Positions 11,274 to 21,926 of a stretch of 64,000 bases of DNA are shown here, piece after piece. The position numbers were made by a program, and so were the translations under genes. Within the stretch, counting starts at the first letter, position 1, and each line of letters opens with the position of its first letter. The notes under the pieces were generated by a model, which saw nothing but the letters and a program-made list of their open reading frames with translations, was not told the DNA's origin and did not search any database. Source of the stretch: Cyanophora paradoxa (taxonomy: Eukaryota; Glaucocystophyceae; Cyanophorales; Cyanophoraceae); the NCBI GenBank assembly GCA_004431415.1, contig QPMI01000546.1, positions 62,001-126,000 of the forward strand, given 5' to 3'.

Positions 11274-11395
11274 CGCTCGAGGCGCGACGGCGCACTCGGG
11301 GTACAACAACTGAAGAGGGGCGGGCAGTCGTGCCTCGGGTACAGCTGCTCTACGTCTACTCGCGGGTTGACCTAAGTAAACTACTTTACTATCAA
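11274..11395 (-). repeat. Split direct repeat A, 5' terminal copy
   Basis: Matches the internal A copy at 5423-5544 and ends at ACTATCAA on the plus strand. A 42-bp partial tandem duplication of its start lies at 11232-11273. Confidence 0.85.
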
Positions 11396-11650
11396 TACAG
11401 CAGTTCTCCAGCACATTGCCAGGTCGTTGAAGCAGCGCCGAATCGCTGTGAAACGAGCGATTAGGTTGCGAAGTACAAAAGCTCGGTTCAGCGCGGGTCG
11501 CAAGACTGGAGGGCGACTTCAGCAATTCCGAGGGCGCAGCGCCGGCGGATCTGCCTCAGATCGCAGGCAGCGACCATGAGACAGATCTCGAGGCAGCTGC
11601 GACAGATTCCGCAGCCGCGGCCGGCGGCAGCCCGTTGCTAAGTCGCGGCG

Positions 11651-12837
11651 GTGCGTCGCGCTTGTGATTCTCGGTGCCCGGCGCAGTTCTCACTCCAAGC
11701 GACAGGGTCGAAGCGGAAGTACTTTACGCTCGAAGAGGAGAAGAGAGCACGCGCCGAGGCAAGCAGGCGCTGGAGGATGAGGCAGAAGGCACAGCAGCTG
11801 GGAATCGCACCCAGCTCCGCAGGCGACTCGGGCGATGGCAGCGCTTCAAAGAGCAGAGGTGCGACGCTCAGCATCCGGCGCGCGGACGGCGGTCCGGCTC
11901 CGGCGGCTTTCTCACATGCACACGGGCTGACAGGGAACAAGCGGAAGTACTTCACGCCGGAAGAGGAGAAGAAGGCGCGCGCCGAGGCGAGCAAGCGCTG
12001 GCGGATGAAGCAGAAGGCGCTGAGGGGCGCGGCCGCGTCGTCGTCGAGCCCGGCGGCCCGGGACCCGGATTCCAACTCGGGGCCCGGCGAGGGCAGCGAG
12101 TCCGGGGGCGAGGAGGAGGAGGGCGAGGAAGCGGGGGGCGGCGCCGGGGCGGGTGCTGGTGCCGGGACAGGCCACGAGCTCGCCGTCTACCACATGCACG
12201 TCGCCCAGTTCGAAGACCTGAGGAGGCAGCTCGCCCAGGTGCGATCGCAGCGGGCGAGCGGGTGCGGGCGCGACCCCCGATTGGGAGCTGAGGGGCGGGG
12301 CGCGCGCTCTCTCTCTCTCTGGGCCGCAGGCGCACGCGGGGGCGGCGGGTGCGGCGGGGCGGGCGGCGGAGGCGGCCGGGCAGGCGGCGCGGGCGGAGGC
12401 GGCGCTGGTGCTGGAGATGCAGCGGCGGGCGATGGCGGAGGACGAGGCGGCGCGCCTCCGCGAGCGGCGCGTCGAGCGGCCCCGGCCCGTCGCCCCTCGC
12501 GCCCCTGACGCGCGCGCGTCTCCGCAGGCTCCACGCGGCGGAAGCGGAGCTCGACCGCCTCCGGGCGGCGCGCCTGGCCCTCCTCCTCGGCGGCGGCGGC
12601 GGGACAGGCTACGGCGGCGCCGGCGCCGCCGGACGGGGCCTGCGGGCGGCGGAGAAGGCGGCGGCGCTGGCGGAGCTCGCGGCGGCGCGCATCGCGTACG
12701 AGGCGGCGGGGGCGGCGCTGCGGGCGGTGGGGGCCGGCGCCGGGGCCCTGCAGGCGGCGGGGATGGTGGCGGCGGCGCGCGCCCGGCTGCTCGCCGCGCA
12801 GGCGCGCGTCGTCGCCTTCGACGAGTGCGCCGGCTGA
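11651..12837 (+). CDS. Protein with two KRKYFT...RRWRMRQKA basic repeats and a C-terminal coiled coil
   Basis: Exon 1 ends at 12238 (QLAQ|GTGCG). Exon 2 starts at 12330 after GCCGCAG and ends near 12467, probably at a GC donor. Exon 3 begins after CTCCGCAG near 12530 and stops at 12837. The first part holds two near-identical 29-residue basic segments (KRKYFTLEEEKRARAEA, then RRWRMRQKA; and KRKYFTPEEEKKARAEA, then KRWRMKQKA), likely DNA-binding helices. An acidic Glu/Gly-rich linker follows, then a long Ala/Arg/Glu helix (VLEMQRRAMAEDEAARLRER, AEAELDRLRAARLALLL). The layout resembles a transcription factor with dimerising coil, which is inference. The start codon is uncertain and could lie further upstream. 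Confidence 0.55.
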
Positions 12838-14066
12838 GCCGCGTACCCCTCCGCGCTCCCTTCCCCCCTTCCCTCCCTCCCTCCCCTCTCTCCCGGTCGG
12901 CCCGCAGGCCTTCCCCGCCTGCGGGCCGAAGCCCATCCTTTCCCTCCCTTCACCTTGTACCCATCCCCTACCCCTCATCTGTACCCCTCCTCTTCCTCCC
13001 CCCCCGCGATTTTGCGGACCGCCGCGGGCCGAGGCGCGAGGCGCGCACCCTGGCCGGGCTCGGCCGCCCCCCGGGGGCCCAGCTCCGCCCGTTCCTCGAG
13101 CCTCGGAGCTCCCGGCGGCCGGCCCCTGCGGGGCCGCTTCCCTTCTCCCTGCGGGGCCGCTCTTGTTCGAGGCCCCGCACCCCCCGGCACAGCCTTCCTT
13201 CCTCGCCGCCTTATTCTATTTGTGTTCAAGAGCTAGATCTAGATCTAGAGCTAGTTGTCCAGGCATTGAAATGAAGTTTCTGATCAAGAGGGCGAAATAC
13301 TCCCTTCAGCTCCGACTCGCCCCGGAATCGCGGAATCCCCCCTCAGAGCGACTCGCTCCCCCTAGTCTCCCCTCCAAACCGAACTCCCCTTTAAATTTGC
13401 AATTGCGAAATTCGCGCGCGCGGGTTCTCCCTCGAGCTCGGCCTCCCCCCCGGATCTCCCCCGGATTCCTCTGATTCGGCCAACGGGACACGTGGTCGCG
13501 GCAGATTCTCACCGAAAAATGAACGCGACCCGCTCGCTTCATGATCAGCAGCCGCTCGCCCCGCTCGCCCTTCCCGTGCGTGCTGCATGCCGGCGAGCGC
13601 GTTGGGTGCCCGCAAAACTTCTCCGGGTCACGTGACGCGGTTCGCAGCTCCAGCTCGGCCAACTCGCCGCGGCGCCGGGACAACGGTTCGGCGGCACACC
13701 TTTTTGGACAACAGACAAGCGCTCGCCAGTGGTGCGCGTGCGCCGGCCGGCCGGAATCCGCGCGGGCCCTGCGCGACCAGAAATTGAACTACGGCGCGCG
13801 AATTTTTCGCAGCACTCCCCGACGCCGCGGAGTTTCGTGCCGGACCACCTGTCACCTGGACTGCGCACGCGCGCGGTCCACGTCCGCGCGCTTCCGGCCG
13901 CCGCTTTGTCGCCTTGCCATTCGAGCTCGCGATCATGGCCGAGCTCGTGGGACGCGACGCGTCGAGGGAGCGTCCAATCAGACGTGCGCATGCACCACTT
14001 TAAGGTTTTGCGGCGAGATGTAGAGTTCGCGCAATATTTTTATTTGGATGCCGCGGTCACCGACCC
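12838..14066. other. Intergenic, GC-rich; no gene called
   Basis: Holds C-rich tracts to about 13200 and the AGATCTAGATCTAG palindrome near 13233-13252 (the motif recurs near 27137 and 58343). An A/T-richer piece near 13385-13410 and a likely promoter region for the following gene come next. Open frames on both strands have no coherent product. Confidence 0.4.
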
Positions 14067-15340
14067 TTGCGGCGGCAGGACTCGTTTTCGGTCGGCTCGT
14101 TGTCTTCCGAGCGTGAAGACGTCAACATAGATTCTTCCGGAAGCGCGACTCCGGCGGACGCCGGGAGCGACGACGAGCTCGACTCGGCATCGTCGGCGCC
14201 GTCGCAGAACGCCGACGAGCTTGATCACGGAGCTGACCGCGATCTTGCTCGCCAGCTGCGCATGCGTCCTACTACCCGCCTCAAACGCGGCTCCGTGACC
14301 CGCGTGCGCTTTGCTCCGCGCGATTTTCTCACGCCCACCTCGCGCCTTCAAAATTGCGGCTCATCCGGAGTGCGTGCGCACGCGATCTCCGCAGGAGGAG
14401 GACGAGGAGTACCAGGAGCACAGTGACGGGGACTCTCGGTCGGAGGAGTCCTCGGAAGACGAGTACGAGGAGGGCGCCGGCAGCCGGCCTCGTCCCGCCT
14501 CGGCCTCGCGATCGCGCGGCCGCTCGAGCTCCGGGTCCAGCGCCGGCGCGCCGGCGCGGAGCCTTCCGCCACCGGGCTTCACGCTCAAGCGCTTCGCGAT
14601 TGAGGACCGCATCGACGAGATCATCGCCTTCGTGCTCAAGTGCGGATCAAATTAGATCCTCGCATCGATATTGGTTCTTCGAACCGGATACGGCCTAGAT
14701 CTGAAACTTTTTCGCAGACACCAGCGCCTTCCGAAGGCAAAAGGGAAGGAGGAGGAGGAAGACAGGCTGTACAAGTGGCTCCACAAGCGGAAACAGGCGC
14801 GTTAAGTTCTGCGGTTTCGCGCGTGTACATGACAAGCTGCCGCAGTGCGTTTTTCGCGCTAACTGCCCAACTCATGCCCCGTCCGCAGGAATACGCAGCA
14901 GGGAAGCTGCCGCAGGAAATGATCGCGCGCCTCGAGAAGGTATTTAATTTTGCGCGCACGCGTACGGGCGGTGCCCTGAATTCTGGCCCTGGCCAAACTC
15001 GCTTACGCTTGCTCTTCAATTTGGATGCGCAGATCCCGCGCTTCACGTGGGAGATCGCGCGGCCCGCGGGGCGCGACGCCTACGTCAGCTACGGACAGGT
15101 GCTTTCAAGTTTCGCGCAGGGGAGGCCGGCCCGATAGATTTAAACAGCCGGCTTGAAGCTGAGAGGATTTCGCGCGTGGGACGGACTAAAGCTTCTCGAC
15201 CTCGCCGATCCTGAATAGTCGCGGCGGGGCTTGCTGCGCAGGATCAGCTGCAGGAAGAGTTCGAGCAGGCCCCGATCTCAAACCAGCCGCGGGCCCGGGC
15301 CGGCCCGGGCCCCAGCAACAAGAAGCCCCGCAAGGGGTAG
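14067..15340 (+). CDS. Helicase-associated (HA) domain protein with acidic Ser/Glu-rich N-terminus
   Basis: Confident exons: 14395-14639, 14718-14800, 14899-14939, 15033-15098 and 15242-15340 (stop TAG). Each junction has GT...CAG and keeps phase. Joined, the last exons read IDEIIAFVLKHQRLPK, a Glu run, DRLYKWLHKRKQA, GKLPQEMIARLEK and IPRFTWE, the tryptophan-spaced pattern of the helicase-associated domain (PF03457 type) common in algal genomes. The N-terminal half is acidic and Ser-rich (EEDEEYQEHSDGDSRSEES). No helicase motor motifs are visible, so a nucleic-acid-binding role is inferred. The first exon and start (14067 chosen from the open frame) are provisional. The C-terminus is basic (NKKPRKG). 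Confidence 0.6.
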
Positions 15341-16565
15341 CGGCAGCTGGCAGCCGCGCGCAGCTGCATGCCCCCTCGCGGCACAGTTGGACCCAGGGAC
15401 GAATAAACTTTCTTCTTTTATTTTCAAGCTTACGCTTTCGGTTTCCAAATCTTTCTTCAATCTCCTCCTTATAAATAATATCGATTCACTCCAAACAGCT
15501 GCAGTTGGACGAACACAGAGTCGCCGCTCGCCGCTCGCAGCGGTTGGCCCCCAAACTCTTCTTTAAATGTCGTGCGTGCGAGAGAAAATAGACGACCCCG
15601 CAGCTGCAGCTCGATCTATCGATTATCCTTGAGGTTTCCGATTGCAATATTCAAGTTCCTCCCAGAATCGATATCTTCAGCTTTCCAGGAGTAGAAGTAC
15701 TAGCCAGTGCTCGAGCTTGTGTACATGTGTGCTTTCAAGGCTTTATAGTTTGTTCCATCGTGCACTAGGTGATCGCGTGCGCCCTGCGTTTTATCATCGA
15801 TTCGTTTGTTGTGTTGTTGAGTTTTATAGGAGCAGGCCGGCCCAGGCCTAGGCGGACAGCCCACTGTGGTGTTCGCAGCTTTAGCCTGCAATAAACAGAT
15901 AAATGATGCAGAAGTTTCGGTACAGCGGCAGTGATTCGCTCGTGTGAAGTAATTAAACAGCGTGTACATACAGCTGAATCTGAGCCTTCGGTTCCCGACG
16001 CGCTTCACGGCTTCAGCTCGTACAGGCGCCGCGGATCGAAGTGCGTGGGGCGGGGCGGGGCGGGGCGGGGCGGTGCGGGGCGGGGCAGGTCGGACGGAGA
16101 GAGGCCGCTCTACCGGGCCGCCGAACGCGTCGGCCGACAGGGGCTCAGGTGGATGCCAGGAAATGGCTCAGGCGAAGACAGAGGGTGCCCCGGGAGGGCC
16201 TGACGGGACCAGAACGCCGGGACGAGGCCAGCAATCTCTGATGGGCAGCGGGCTCAGACTCGAGGGGCGCGGCAGGAGGGAGGATCGGACCTTCGGGCCC
16301 CGCCGGAGCTCCTCAGCAACCGGCCACAGAGTTCTGGAGACGTCGAGGGAAGGGGGCGCGGGGACCCGAGCCGAGCCGAGCCGAACGGGCCGCGCCGCGG
16401 CGGCGCTCGCCAGGCGGCGGCTCTGGGAGCGGCGGCGGCGCGCGGCGGCGAGGTTGAGAGAAGAGCTTTGAGAGAGCTCGGGCGCCCATCCTCCATGTGC
16501 AACGCCGCTGAGCGCTGCCCCCGCGCCGCCCCCGCTTGCTGTCTGCAGCCAAGCCGAGCCCGTGG
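15341..16565. other. Intergenic with simple GGGGC repeats
   Basis: AT-rich 3' flank with AATAAA-like signals (AATAAACTTTC near 15402, AATAAACAG near 15890), then a run of about seven GGGGC units at 16047-16087, then GC-rich sequence. No convincing gene. Confidence 0.45.
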
Positions 16566-17135
16566 CTAGGGCCTCCCCTCGGCTGCAGCCGCCGCACGCT
16601 CCAGAGCCGCCAGCGCCTCCGCCTTGCCCGCCTCCCGCGCCTGCCAGAGCGCGCCGCGGCGTCAGCTGAATGCGCCTCCGGACGGCAAGCGGAAGGCCCG
16701 GCCCCGGGACCAGCTTGCCTTGTCGAGCGGCGTCTTGCCGTCGCCGTCGGCGGCGAGCGGGTCGGCGCCGGCGCGCAGAAGCATGCTCGCGATCTCCGCG
16801 CTGCCGATGTACGCCGCTGCAGCGCCGGGCACCGGTCAGGGCGAGGAGCGGCGCAAAGGACCAGTCTGGTTTGGCTGCGCACCGCGGTGCAGCGCGGTCG
16901 CCTTGCCCGCTTTGGTGCACGCGTGCACGTCCGCTCCGCGTTTCAGGAGGAATCGCACGATCTCCGCGAAGCCTCCCCGCGCGGCGTAATGAAGGGGAGT
17001 GTAGCCGGCCTCGTCCCGCGCGCTGGGGTCGGTTCCCCGCTCCACCAGCTCCTCAACGCGCTGCAGGTTGCCGCGGTTCGCCGCTGCGCGCGCTCGCGTC
17101 GGCTGGCGCGCGCAAGGCCGGCGCGCGGGGGCCAT
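16566..17135 (-). CDS. Ankyrin-repeat protein, three exons
   Basis: Start ATG at 17135 (MAPARRPCARQP). Exons 17135-16883, 16816-16719 and 16640-16566 (stop TAG). Exon 1 has an ankyrin repeat (GYTPLHYAARGGFAEIVRFL, then LKRGADVHACTKAGKATALHR). The join to exon 2 completes TALHRAAYIGSAEIASMLLR, then AGADPLAADGDGKTPLDK. The second intron begins GCAAGC directly after the Lys codon, so it is a GC-AG intron fixed by the repeat frame. The tail is Ala/Glu-rich. Ankyrin repeats mediate protein-protein contacts; the partner is unknown. About 141 residues, so a short, probably complete, all-ankyrin protein. It is divergent from the next gene. Confidence 0.75.
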
Positions 17136-17562
17136 TGGTGAGACGCACCAGTCCAGATGCTAGCGCCGGGCGCCGGATCGCCTCGAGCGTGGTGGCCGTC
17201 GCAGTCGGGGCCGTGGCCGGGGCACGGCGGTCGCATTTCGCTTCTCGCCCCGGGTACAGTCGCCTCGAGTTCGATGAAGTGCGTGGGCCTGGGGGGCGGA
17301 TACGCACCATGCGCGCTTCCCGGCGCTTGCTGACGTTCCGTGCAGCCCGCGGGGCTCGCCGGGGCAGGTCTGGCAGCCCGTTCAGGGCGTGCGGACTTCG
17401 ACCGACCCGCTCAGCGTTCCCTTGGCGTACCAGCAGGTCAGGAACGTAGCAGGGCCTGTACTTCGTGCGCGCCGACGCCGCGGCAGGGATCGTCGCCGCT
17501 GGGCACGCCGCGCTCGGCGGGAGCGCCCCCGCAGCCGCAGCTCATCCCTGCGGCGCCGCCGA
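17136..17562. promoter_or_regulatory. Spacer between divergent ankyrin and TRAPPC12-like genes
   Basis: GC-rich 427-bp interval between two head-to-head starts; it may hold both promoters. No TATA box is seen. Confidence 0.35.
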
Positions 17563-19818
17563 TGGACCCGCTTAGCTCGCCGGGGCCGCCTGGAATGCTC
17601 ACGCCGAGCGTGCCCATGCCGGCGCCAACCGCGCGGGGCCCCGACCCCGTCGACCTCTTCCTGATGGGCGCCTCGGCCGGCGCGCCCCCGACAGTCATCT
17701 CCGCGGACGCGTTCTTCGGTTCCATTGCGGAGGCGCCGCCTCCGCCCCCGCCGCGCCGCGTGAAGCCGACGCTCGACGAGGTCGAAATGTCTCTGAAGGT
17801 CCGCCCCGCCCCGCCCCGCGGCGTCCGCTCCCGCCGCCCTCGCCCGCCGCCCGCCGCTGACGCGCTCCGCAGGGCGCAAAGACCCTCATGGTGCCTTCCG
17901 CCGCGCCCCGCAGCGCTCGCGCGCCCGCCTCCTTGCTCGCCTCTGACGCGCGGCGCAGTACTTCGGGGCGTGGAAGGCCGTTCTGACGATGGCCGACCGC
18001 GTCGAGCCGAGCCTCTCCGGCGCGCCCCTTGCCGAGCGCCTCAAGTGGCGCGCCTGCAAGATTGTCGCCCAGGCGCGCCTTTCCTCCCGTACCCCCCGCG
18101 GGCCGCCCCCCGCCGCCGGTCCGATCCGTTCGGCAGGTTCGGTTGCGGCAGTACAGCGCAGCCGCGCACGAGCTCGAGCAGCTCGGCGACCTCGACGGGC
18201 CCCAGTACGCCCCCTCCGGTCCGCCCTGTACCCTCCGCGAGCTTCCCCCTCCCTTTCCCGACGCCCGCCCCCGCCAGGCTCGCCCCCCGTGAGCCCTGTT
18301 CCCTGGACCCTCCGCATGGTCCACGCGGAGGTGCGGTACCCCCCTCTAGTTCTGCAGTACCCCCTGATGCCCCGCAGGTTCCCGCGCGGACGGGCAACGC
18401 GTCCTTAACCATCGATCGGCTCTTCCGCCTCGTCGACATCTGCCGGGCCGCCGAGGAGGGGTACGGAGCTCTTACAAACGTCTTAGAAACGTCTGACGGC
18501 TTCGCTCGCAGGCAGGGTGAGGGCTCGGGCGGGGCGTCGTCCTCGCGGAACCTCTCCGACGCGTTCGCCGGCCTCGGGCTCGGCGCCGGCGGTGGCGGCG
18601 GCGCCGGCGGAGGCGCGGCGAGGTGCCTCTTGTCGCGCAGAGAGCCCCTCCCCGTCTCCCCCTCACGTCCGCTTCAGGGCGGCGGGGGCCGGGGCCGGAG
18701 CCGGGGAGGCGCGGCGGTGGCGGGAGCGGGAGCTGCGGGCGCTGAACGCCCTCGCCACGCACCACGTCGCCCAGGCCCGCCGCTCCTCCCTCGCCCGCTC
18801 TCTCGGCGCCCCTGAGGGCGACCGTTCGCCCCGCAGAAGGACTACCTGACGGCGGTGGAGATCCTGCGGGGCGCGCTGGCCCGCCTCTCCGCCCCGGGCG
18901 CCCCGGGGGCCGGCGCCGCCGGGCCGCCCCCGCTCCTCGTCGCCCAGCTCCGCTCCCGCATCGGCCGCATCCAGCTCCAGGCGCGTGCCCGCGCGGCCGC
19001 GAACCGAGCGAAACTAAGCCATAGCTTCTGGAGCAAGCGCTCGCGGCCCGCCGCGCCGCTCCCGCGTGGGCGCTCGGGCTCACCTGAGCGCGCGCGGGCA
19101 GATGGGGGACATCGCGGCGGCCGAGTCGACCTTCGAGCGCGTCGAGTCCGAGACGCCCGACGCCTCCTCCCCCATCGTTCACCTCAACGCGTCCGCCCCC
19201 TCATTCCATCTGATCTGATCGCATCTGATCCTGAAGAGGCCTTCGCTGACCTCGCTTGCGCGCGTGCAGGGGGTACCTCGCCATGGCCGCGGCGGACTAC
19301 CCCGCCGCCGCCTCCGAGTTCGAGCAGGCGGGCCCCTAGTACCCCCCTCCTCCATCCCCCTCAAGCGGAGCGCTGAGCGCGTACCCCGCTCCCCAGGTCC
19401 TGTCGGTGTACCCCGGGCACCTCGCGGCGACGAGCAATCGCGCGATATCGCTGCTCTACTCGGGCCGCCTCGCCGACGCGATAAAGGCGGGTCCCCCCCG
19501 CCCGCAGCTGTACCCCCCTCTCATGCCGCCCCCCCCTCTCCCCCCCCGCAGGTGCTGGAGGACGCGCTGAGGCGGGACCCGATCCGGGCCCTGCGGGAGA
19601 GCATCATCCTGAACCTCTGCACCATGTACGACCTCGCCCCCGGCAACAGGTGCCCTGCCCCTCGCCTCCCTTCTGCTTCAAGCTCCCCGGCTCTTCTCAC
19701 GATCGCGACGGCGTACCCCAGCGTGGAGAAGAAGAAGGTGATCCAGCAGCTGGTGCTCCGGTACGCCCCCGACGACCTCGACACGGCCGTCCTCAAGCTG
19801 CCCCCCGAGGAGAAGTAG
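17563..19818 (+). CDS. TRAPPC12: TRAPPC12-like TPR protein (TRAPP III subunit)
   Basis: TRAPPC12 belongs to the TRAPP III tethering complex in ER-Golgi and autophagy traffic. Start ATG at 17563 (MDPLSSPGPPGMLTPS); stop TAG at 19816. The Pro-rich N-terminus is followed by several exons: YFGAWKAVLTMADRVEPSL, TIDRLFRLVDICRAAEEG, KDYLTAVEILRGALARL, RSRIGRIQLQ, MGDIAAAESTFERVES, GYLAMAAADYPAAASEFEQ, VLSVYPGHLAATSNRAISL, VLEDALRRDPIRALRESII then LNLCTMYDLAPGNR, and a last exon ending APDDLDTAVLKLPPEEK. The TPR-like helices, the P-GHLAATSNRAI block and the NLCTMYDL segment followed by KKKVIQQLV and a C-terminal LKLP fit TRAPPC12. Introns are short; one (after SGRLADAIK) has a GC donor. Individual early exon limits are approximate. 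Confidence 0.68.
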
Positions 19819-19967
19819 GGGTACGGGAATCGCCACTGCGAGCCTCTTGCCGAATGCGTAGCTAGCCAGTTCTGTTTTTCAATGTACTGTACAGCTTTCC
19901 GTACGCTTCGGTATGGTTACAGGTCCGGTGTATATCTAGATCCCTTAGCTCCTAAAGCCAGCTGCCG

Positions 19968-20990
19968 TCAGCGGTGGGCGGAGCTGGGGCGGGGCGCGAT
20001 CGCCCGCCGCCGCGCCTCCCGCGCCTCCCGCCGCCGCTCGATCGCCAGCCGCGTGATCCGTGCGCACTCCTGCCGCGCGCCGCCGGCCTTTAATTCGAAT
20101 ACGATACCCCGCGGCCGCGCCCAGGGGTACAAACCTCGGGCTCGAAGGGCCGCGCGCACTGAGGGCACGTCTTCCGTATCGCCCGCATGCCTGCGCGGGC
20201 GGGCGGGCGGGCGGGCCGAGTCCGTCAGCGGGGTGCACGACCTGGACTGCGAGGGGGGTACGCGACGCGCCGATGACTTTGGCGACGCAGGAGAAGTGGA
20301 AGAGGCTGCGGCAGCAGGGCGCCTCGTACTCGGCGTCCCCCTCCGGCATCGGGGACCGCTCCAGGAGGCAGACGCCTGCGGCGGGGGCCGAAGCTCAGGT
20401 GAGGCCCGGCCCGCGGGGCTCCGGGGGGGGGGTACGCGGACCGCAGTCGCGGGAGGGGTCGAAGAGCGCGCGGCCGTCGTCGGGGGGGCGGGGGCAGGGG
20501 CCGGAGCCGTGGCCGGAGCCCGCGGGGGCGTAGCTCGGGTCGTGCTGGCGCCGCGACGAAATGTCAGGGGGGGGCGAGATCTCGACGGTCATCATTCGAA
20601 TGCTGTACCCGGAAGAGGTGCGGCATCTTGAGCTCGAGGGAGCTGTACTTGCGCAGGGGCGCGTCCTGCGGGGCCGGCCTCAGGACCCGGGGCGCCGGGG
20701 CGGGCGGGTCTGAGGGGGGTACGCACCTCGAAGAGCAGGTCATCTGTATCGAAGTCGGAGAGGGGATCCGCGGGGGCGGGCGAGGGCGGGGGCGGGGCCT
20801 GCGGCTGGGCGGCCGCGGCGCCGGAGCTGGAGCTGGAGCTTAAGGTGGGGGGAGGAAGCGGAGATTCGTCGGATGGGGCCGAGGCGGGCTGCATAACGTC
20901 CGGCTCCGCTTCCGGGTCGATGGAGCCGCTTCCCTCGAGTTCGCCCTCATCGAAGGCCGCGAGGGGCCGCGGCGGCGTGCGGAAGCGCAC
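19968..20990 (-). CDS. RING-like zinc-finger protein, multi-exon
   Basis: Start ATG at 20990 (MRFRTPPRPLAAFDEGELEG); stop at 19968. An acidic Pro/Ser-rich first exon ends DTDDLLFE. Later exons give YSSLELKMPHLFR, SIRMMTVEISPPPD, then a join that produces DCGVCLLERSPMPEGD, PCCRSLFHFSCVAKVIGAS, and CMRAIRKTCPQCARPFEPE after another intron. The CxxC, CxxxxHxxC and CPxC spacing is RING-like, but the usual middle His two residues after the third Cys is replaced by Ser. The final exon is a basic Arg/Ala helix (ECARITRLAIERRREAR). RING proteins are mostly E3 ubiquitin ligases; that activity is inferred, and the altered ligand set makes it uncertain. Several introns start GTACCCC or GTGCG. Confidence 0.55.
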
Positions 20991-21032
20991 GGTCCTGTGC
21001 GGGCGGCCTGCGCGCGCGCGTGCGCCGGGCGA

Positions 21033-21899
21033 TCAACGCGAGCAATCGAGAGAAGAATCGCCGAGGTACGGACCCCTGGGTGGGCAGCGAGCGCTTGCCG
21101 CCCTCCTGGCGGCAAAGCGAGACGCGGGCAGATCGCAAGCGCTGTGGGCGCGTGCCGCGAAATCAGTCGGGGCAGGTGCCGCAAGTGAAGAAGTATCCTG
21201 CTCCTCGCTGCTCGGCTGTAGAAAGCGCTGCTGCTGCTGCTGCTCAAATGCATGCGTAGGCTTCGGCGATACCGCTGCATCTGGAGCCGGCAGCGCCAGA
21301 AGCGCCGCTCCGAACTCGCTGCTGGGCTTGTGCCTTTTCGAGCTCAGAGCAGCGCCATACTCGCCCGCGTCGGCCTCCTCGCGCTCGTGGACGTGGCTGC
21401 AGCCGCAGTCGGGAGGAGCGCGACCCTCCCTCGAGCGGACAGTCTCTTCCAAGCTGGCGAGTTCGCCGTGTTGCGTGCCCGTGACCCGCTCCTGTCCCTC
21501 GGTCGGCGGAATTCGAAGCGGGCGCGGGCCGGGACTGGGCGGCGGATCAAATCTCACCTGCGGACCGACTGGTCGCGCTTCGTGCACCGCAACCGCAACT
21601 GGCGGCACTTCTGGCGCATGCAGGTCGACGAGGACCCGCTGGGTCTGCCCGAGAACGGCCCACAGGGCAGACTCCAATTCCCGCACCCTGGCGCGCAGCC
21701 GCTCTGCAAGGAGCGTCAAGCGCCTTACGCGTGCGGAATACGGTGCGGGCGATCGCAGCACCGTTTTCCCGGGCGAGCTCCTCCATTTCACAGGGACGGC
21801 AGGTCGACTCCGGGCGGGGCGTTTTCCAAAACAGGCGAGCACGCCCCGGCCATCATCAGCACCGCGACCTCCAATCGCCCTGCAAAACGAAAGCCACAC
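21033..21899 (-). CDS. Possible coiled-coil / Gln-rich protein
   Basis: A 289-codon open frame (start ATG at 21899) with less extreme base composition than its surroundings. It has a leucine-rich helix (RLTLLAERLRARVRELESAL), a Pro-rich middle, an acidic stretch and a poly-Gln tract (EQQQQQRF) before a Ser-rich tail. No domain is recognised; it could be an exon of a larger gene or a chance frame. It is divergent from the downstream C2/beta-helix gene, with 27 bp between starts, which argues for caution. Confidence 0.3.
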   Translation of the reverse strand: MWLSFCRAIGGRGADDGRGVLACFGKRPARSRPAVPVKWRSSPGKTVLRSPAPYSARVRRLTLLAERLRARVRELESALWAVLGQTQRVLVDLHAPEVPPVAVAVHEARPVGPQVRFDPPPSPGPRPLRIPPTEGQERVTGTQHGELASLEETVRSREGRAPPDCGCSHVHEREEADAGEYGAALSSKRHKPSSEFGAALLALPAPDAAVSPKPTHAFEQQQQQRFLQPSSEEQDTSSLAAPAPTDFAARAHSACDLPASRFAARRAASARCPPRGPYLGDSSLDCSR

Positions 21900-21926
21900 A
21901 CTAGGTAGCTGTTTTGAGCCAGCGAG

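Larger units (their letters stand above)
5105..11395 (-). mobile_element. DIRS-order (PAT/Ngaro/TOC-like) tyrosine-recombinase retrotransposon
   Basis: On the minus strand the order is: repeat A (about 11395-11274), gag-like ORF, RT-RNase H ORF, tyrosine recombinase ORF, repeat B (5836-5545), repeat A again (5544-5423), repeat B again (5396-5105). This A-genes-B-A-B layout is the split direct repeat structure described for PAT, Kangaroo, TOC and Ngaro elements, which integrate by tyrosine recombinase and make no target-site duplication. Gene identities rest on YVDDIL, the RNase H sequence LETDASGVGFG and the recombinase HSFRIG...Y motifs. Several frames are offset by single bases, mostly in C or G runs. 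No integrase or protease domain is seen. Whether the copy is active cannot be told. Confidence 0.85.

Noticed and set aside
12187-12978. Arg/Gly-rich protein on the minus strand opposite the KRKYF gene
   Set aside because: A shadow frame of GC-rich coding sequence; it lacks splice logic and similarity.
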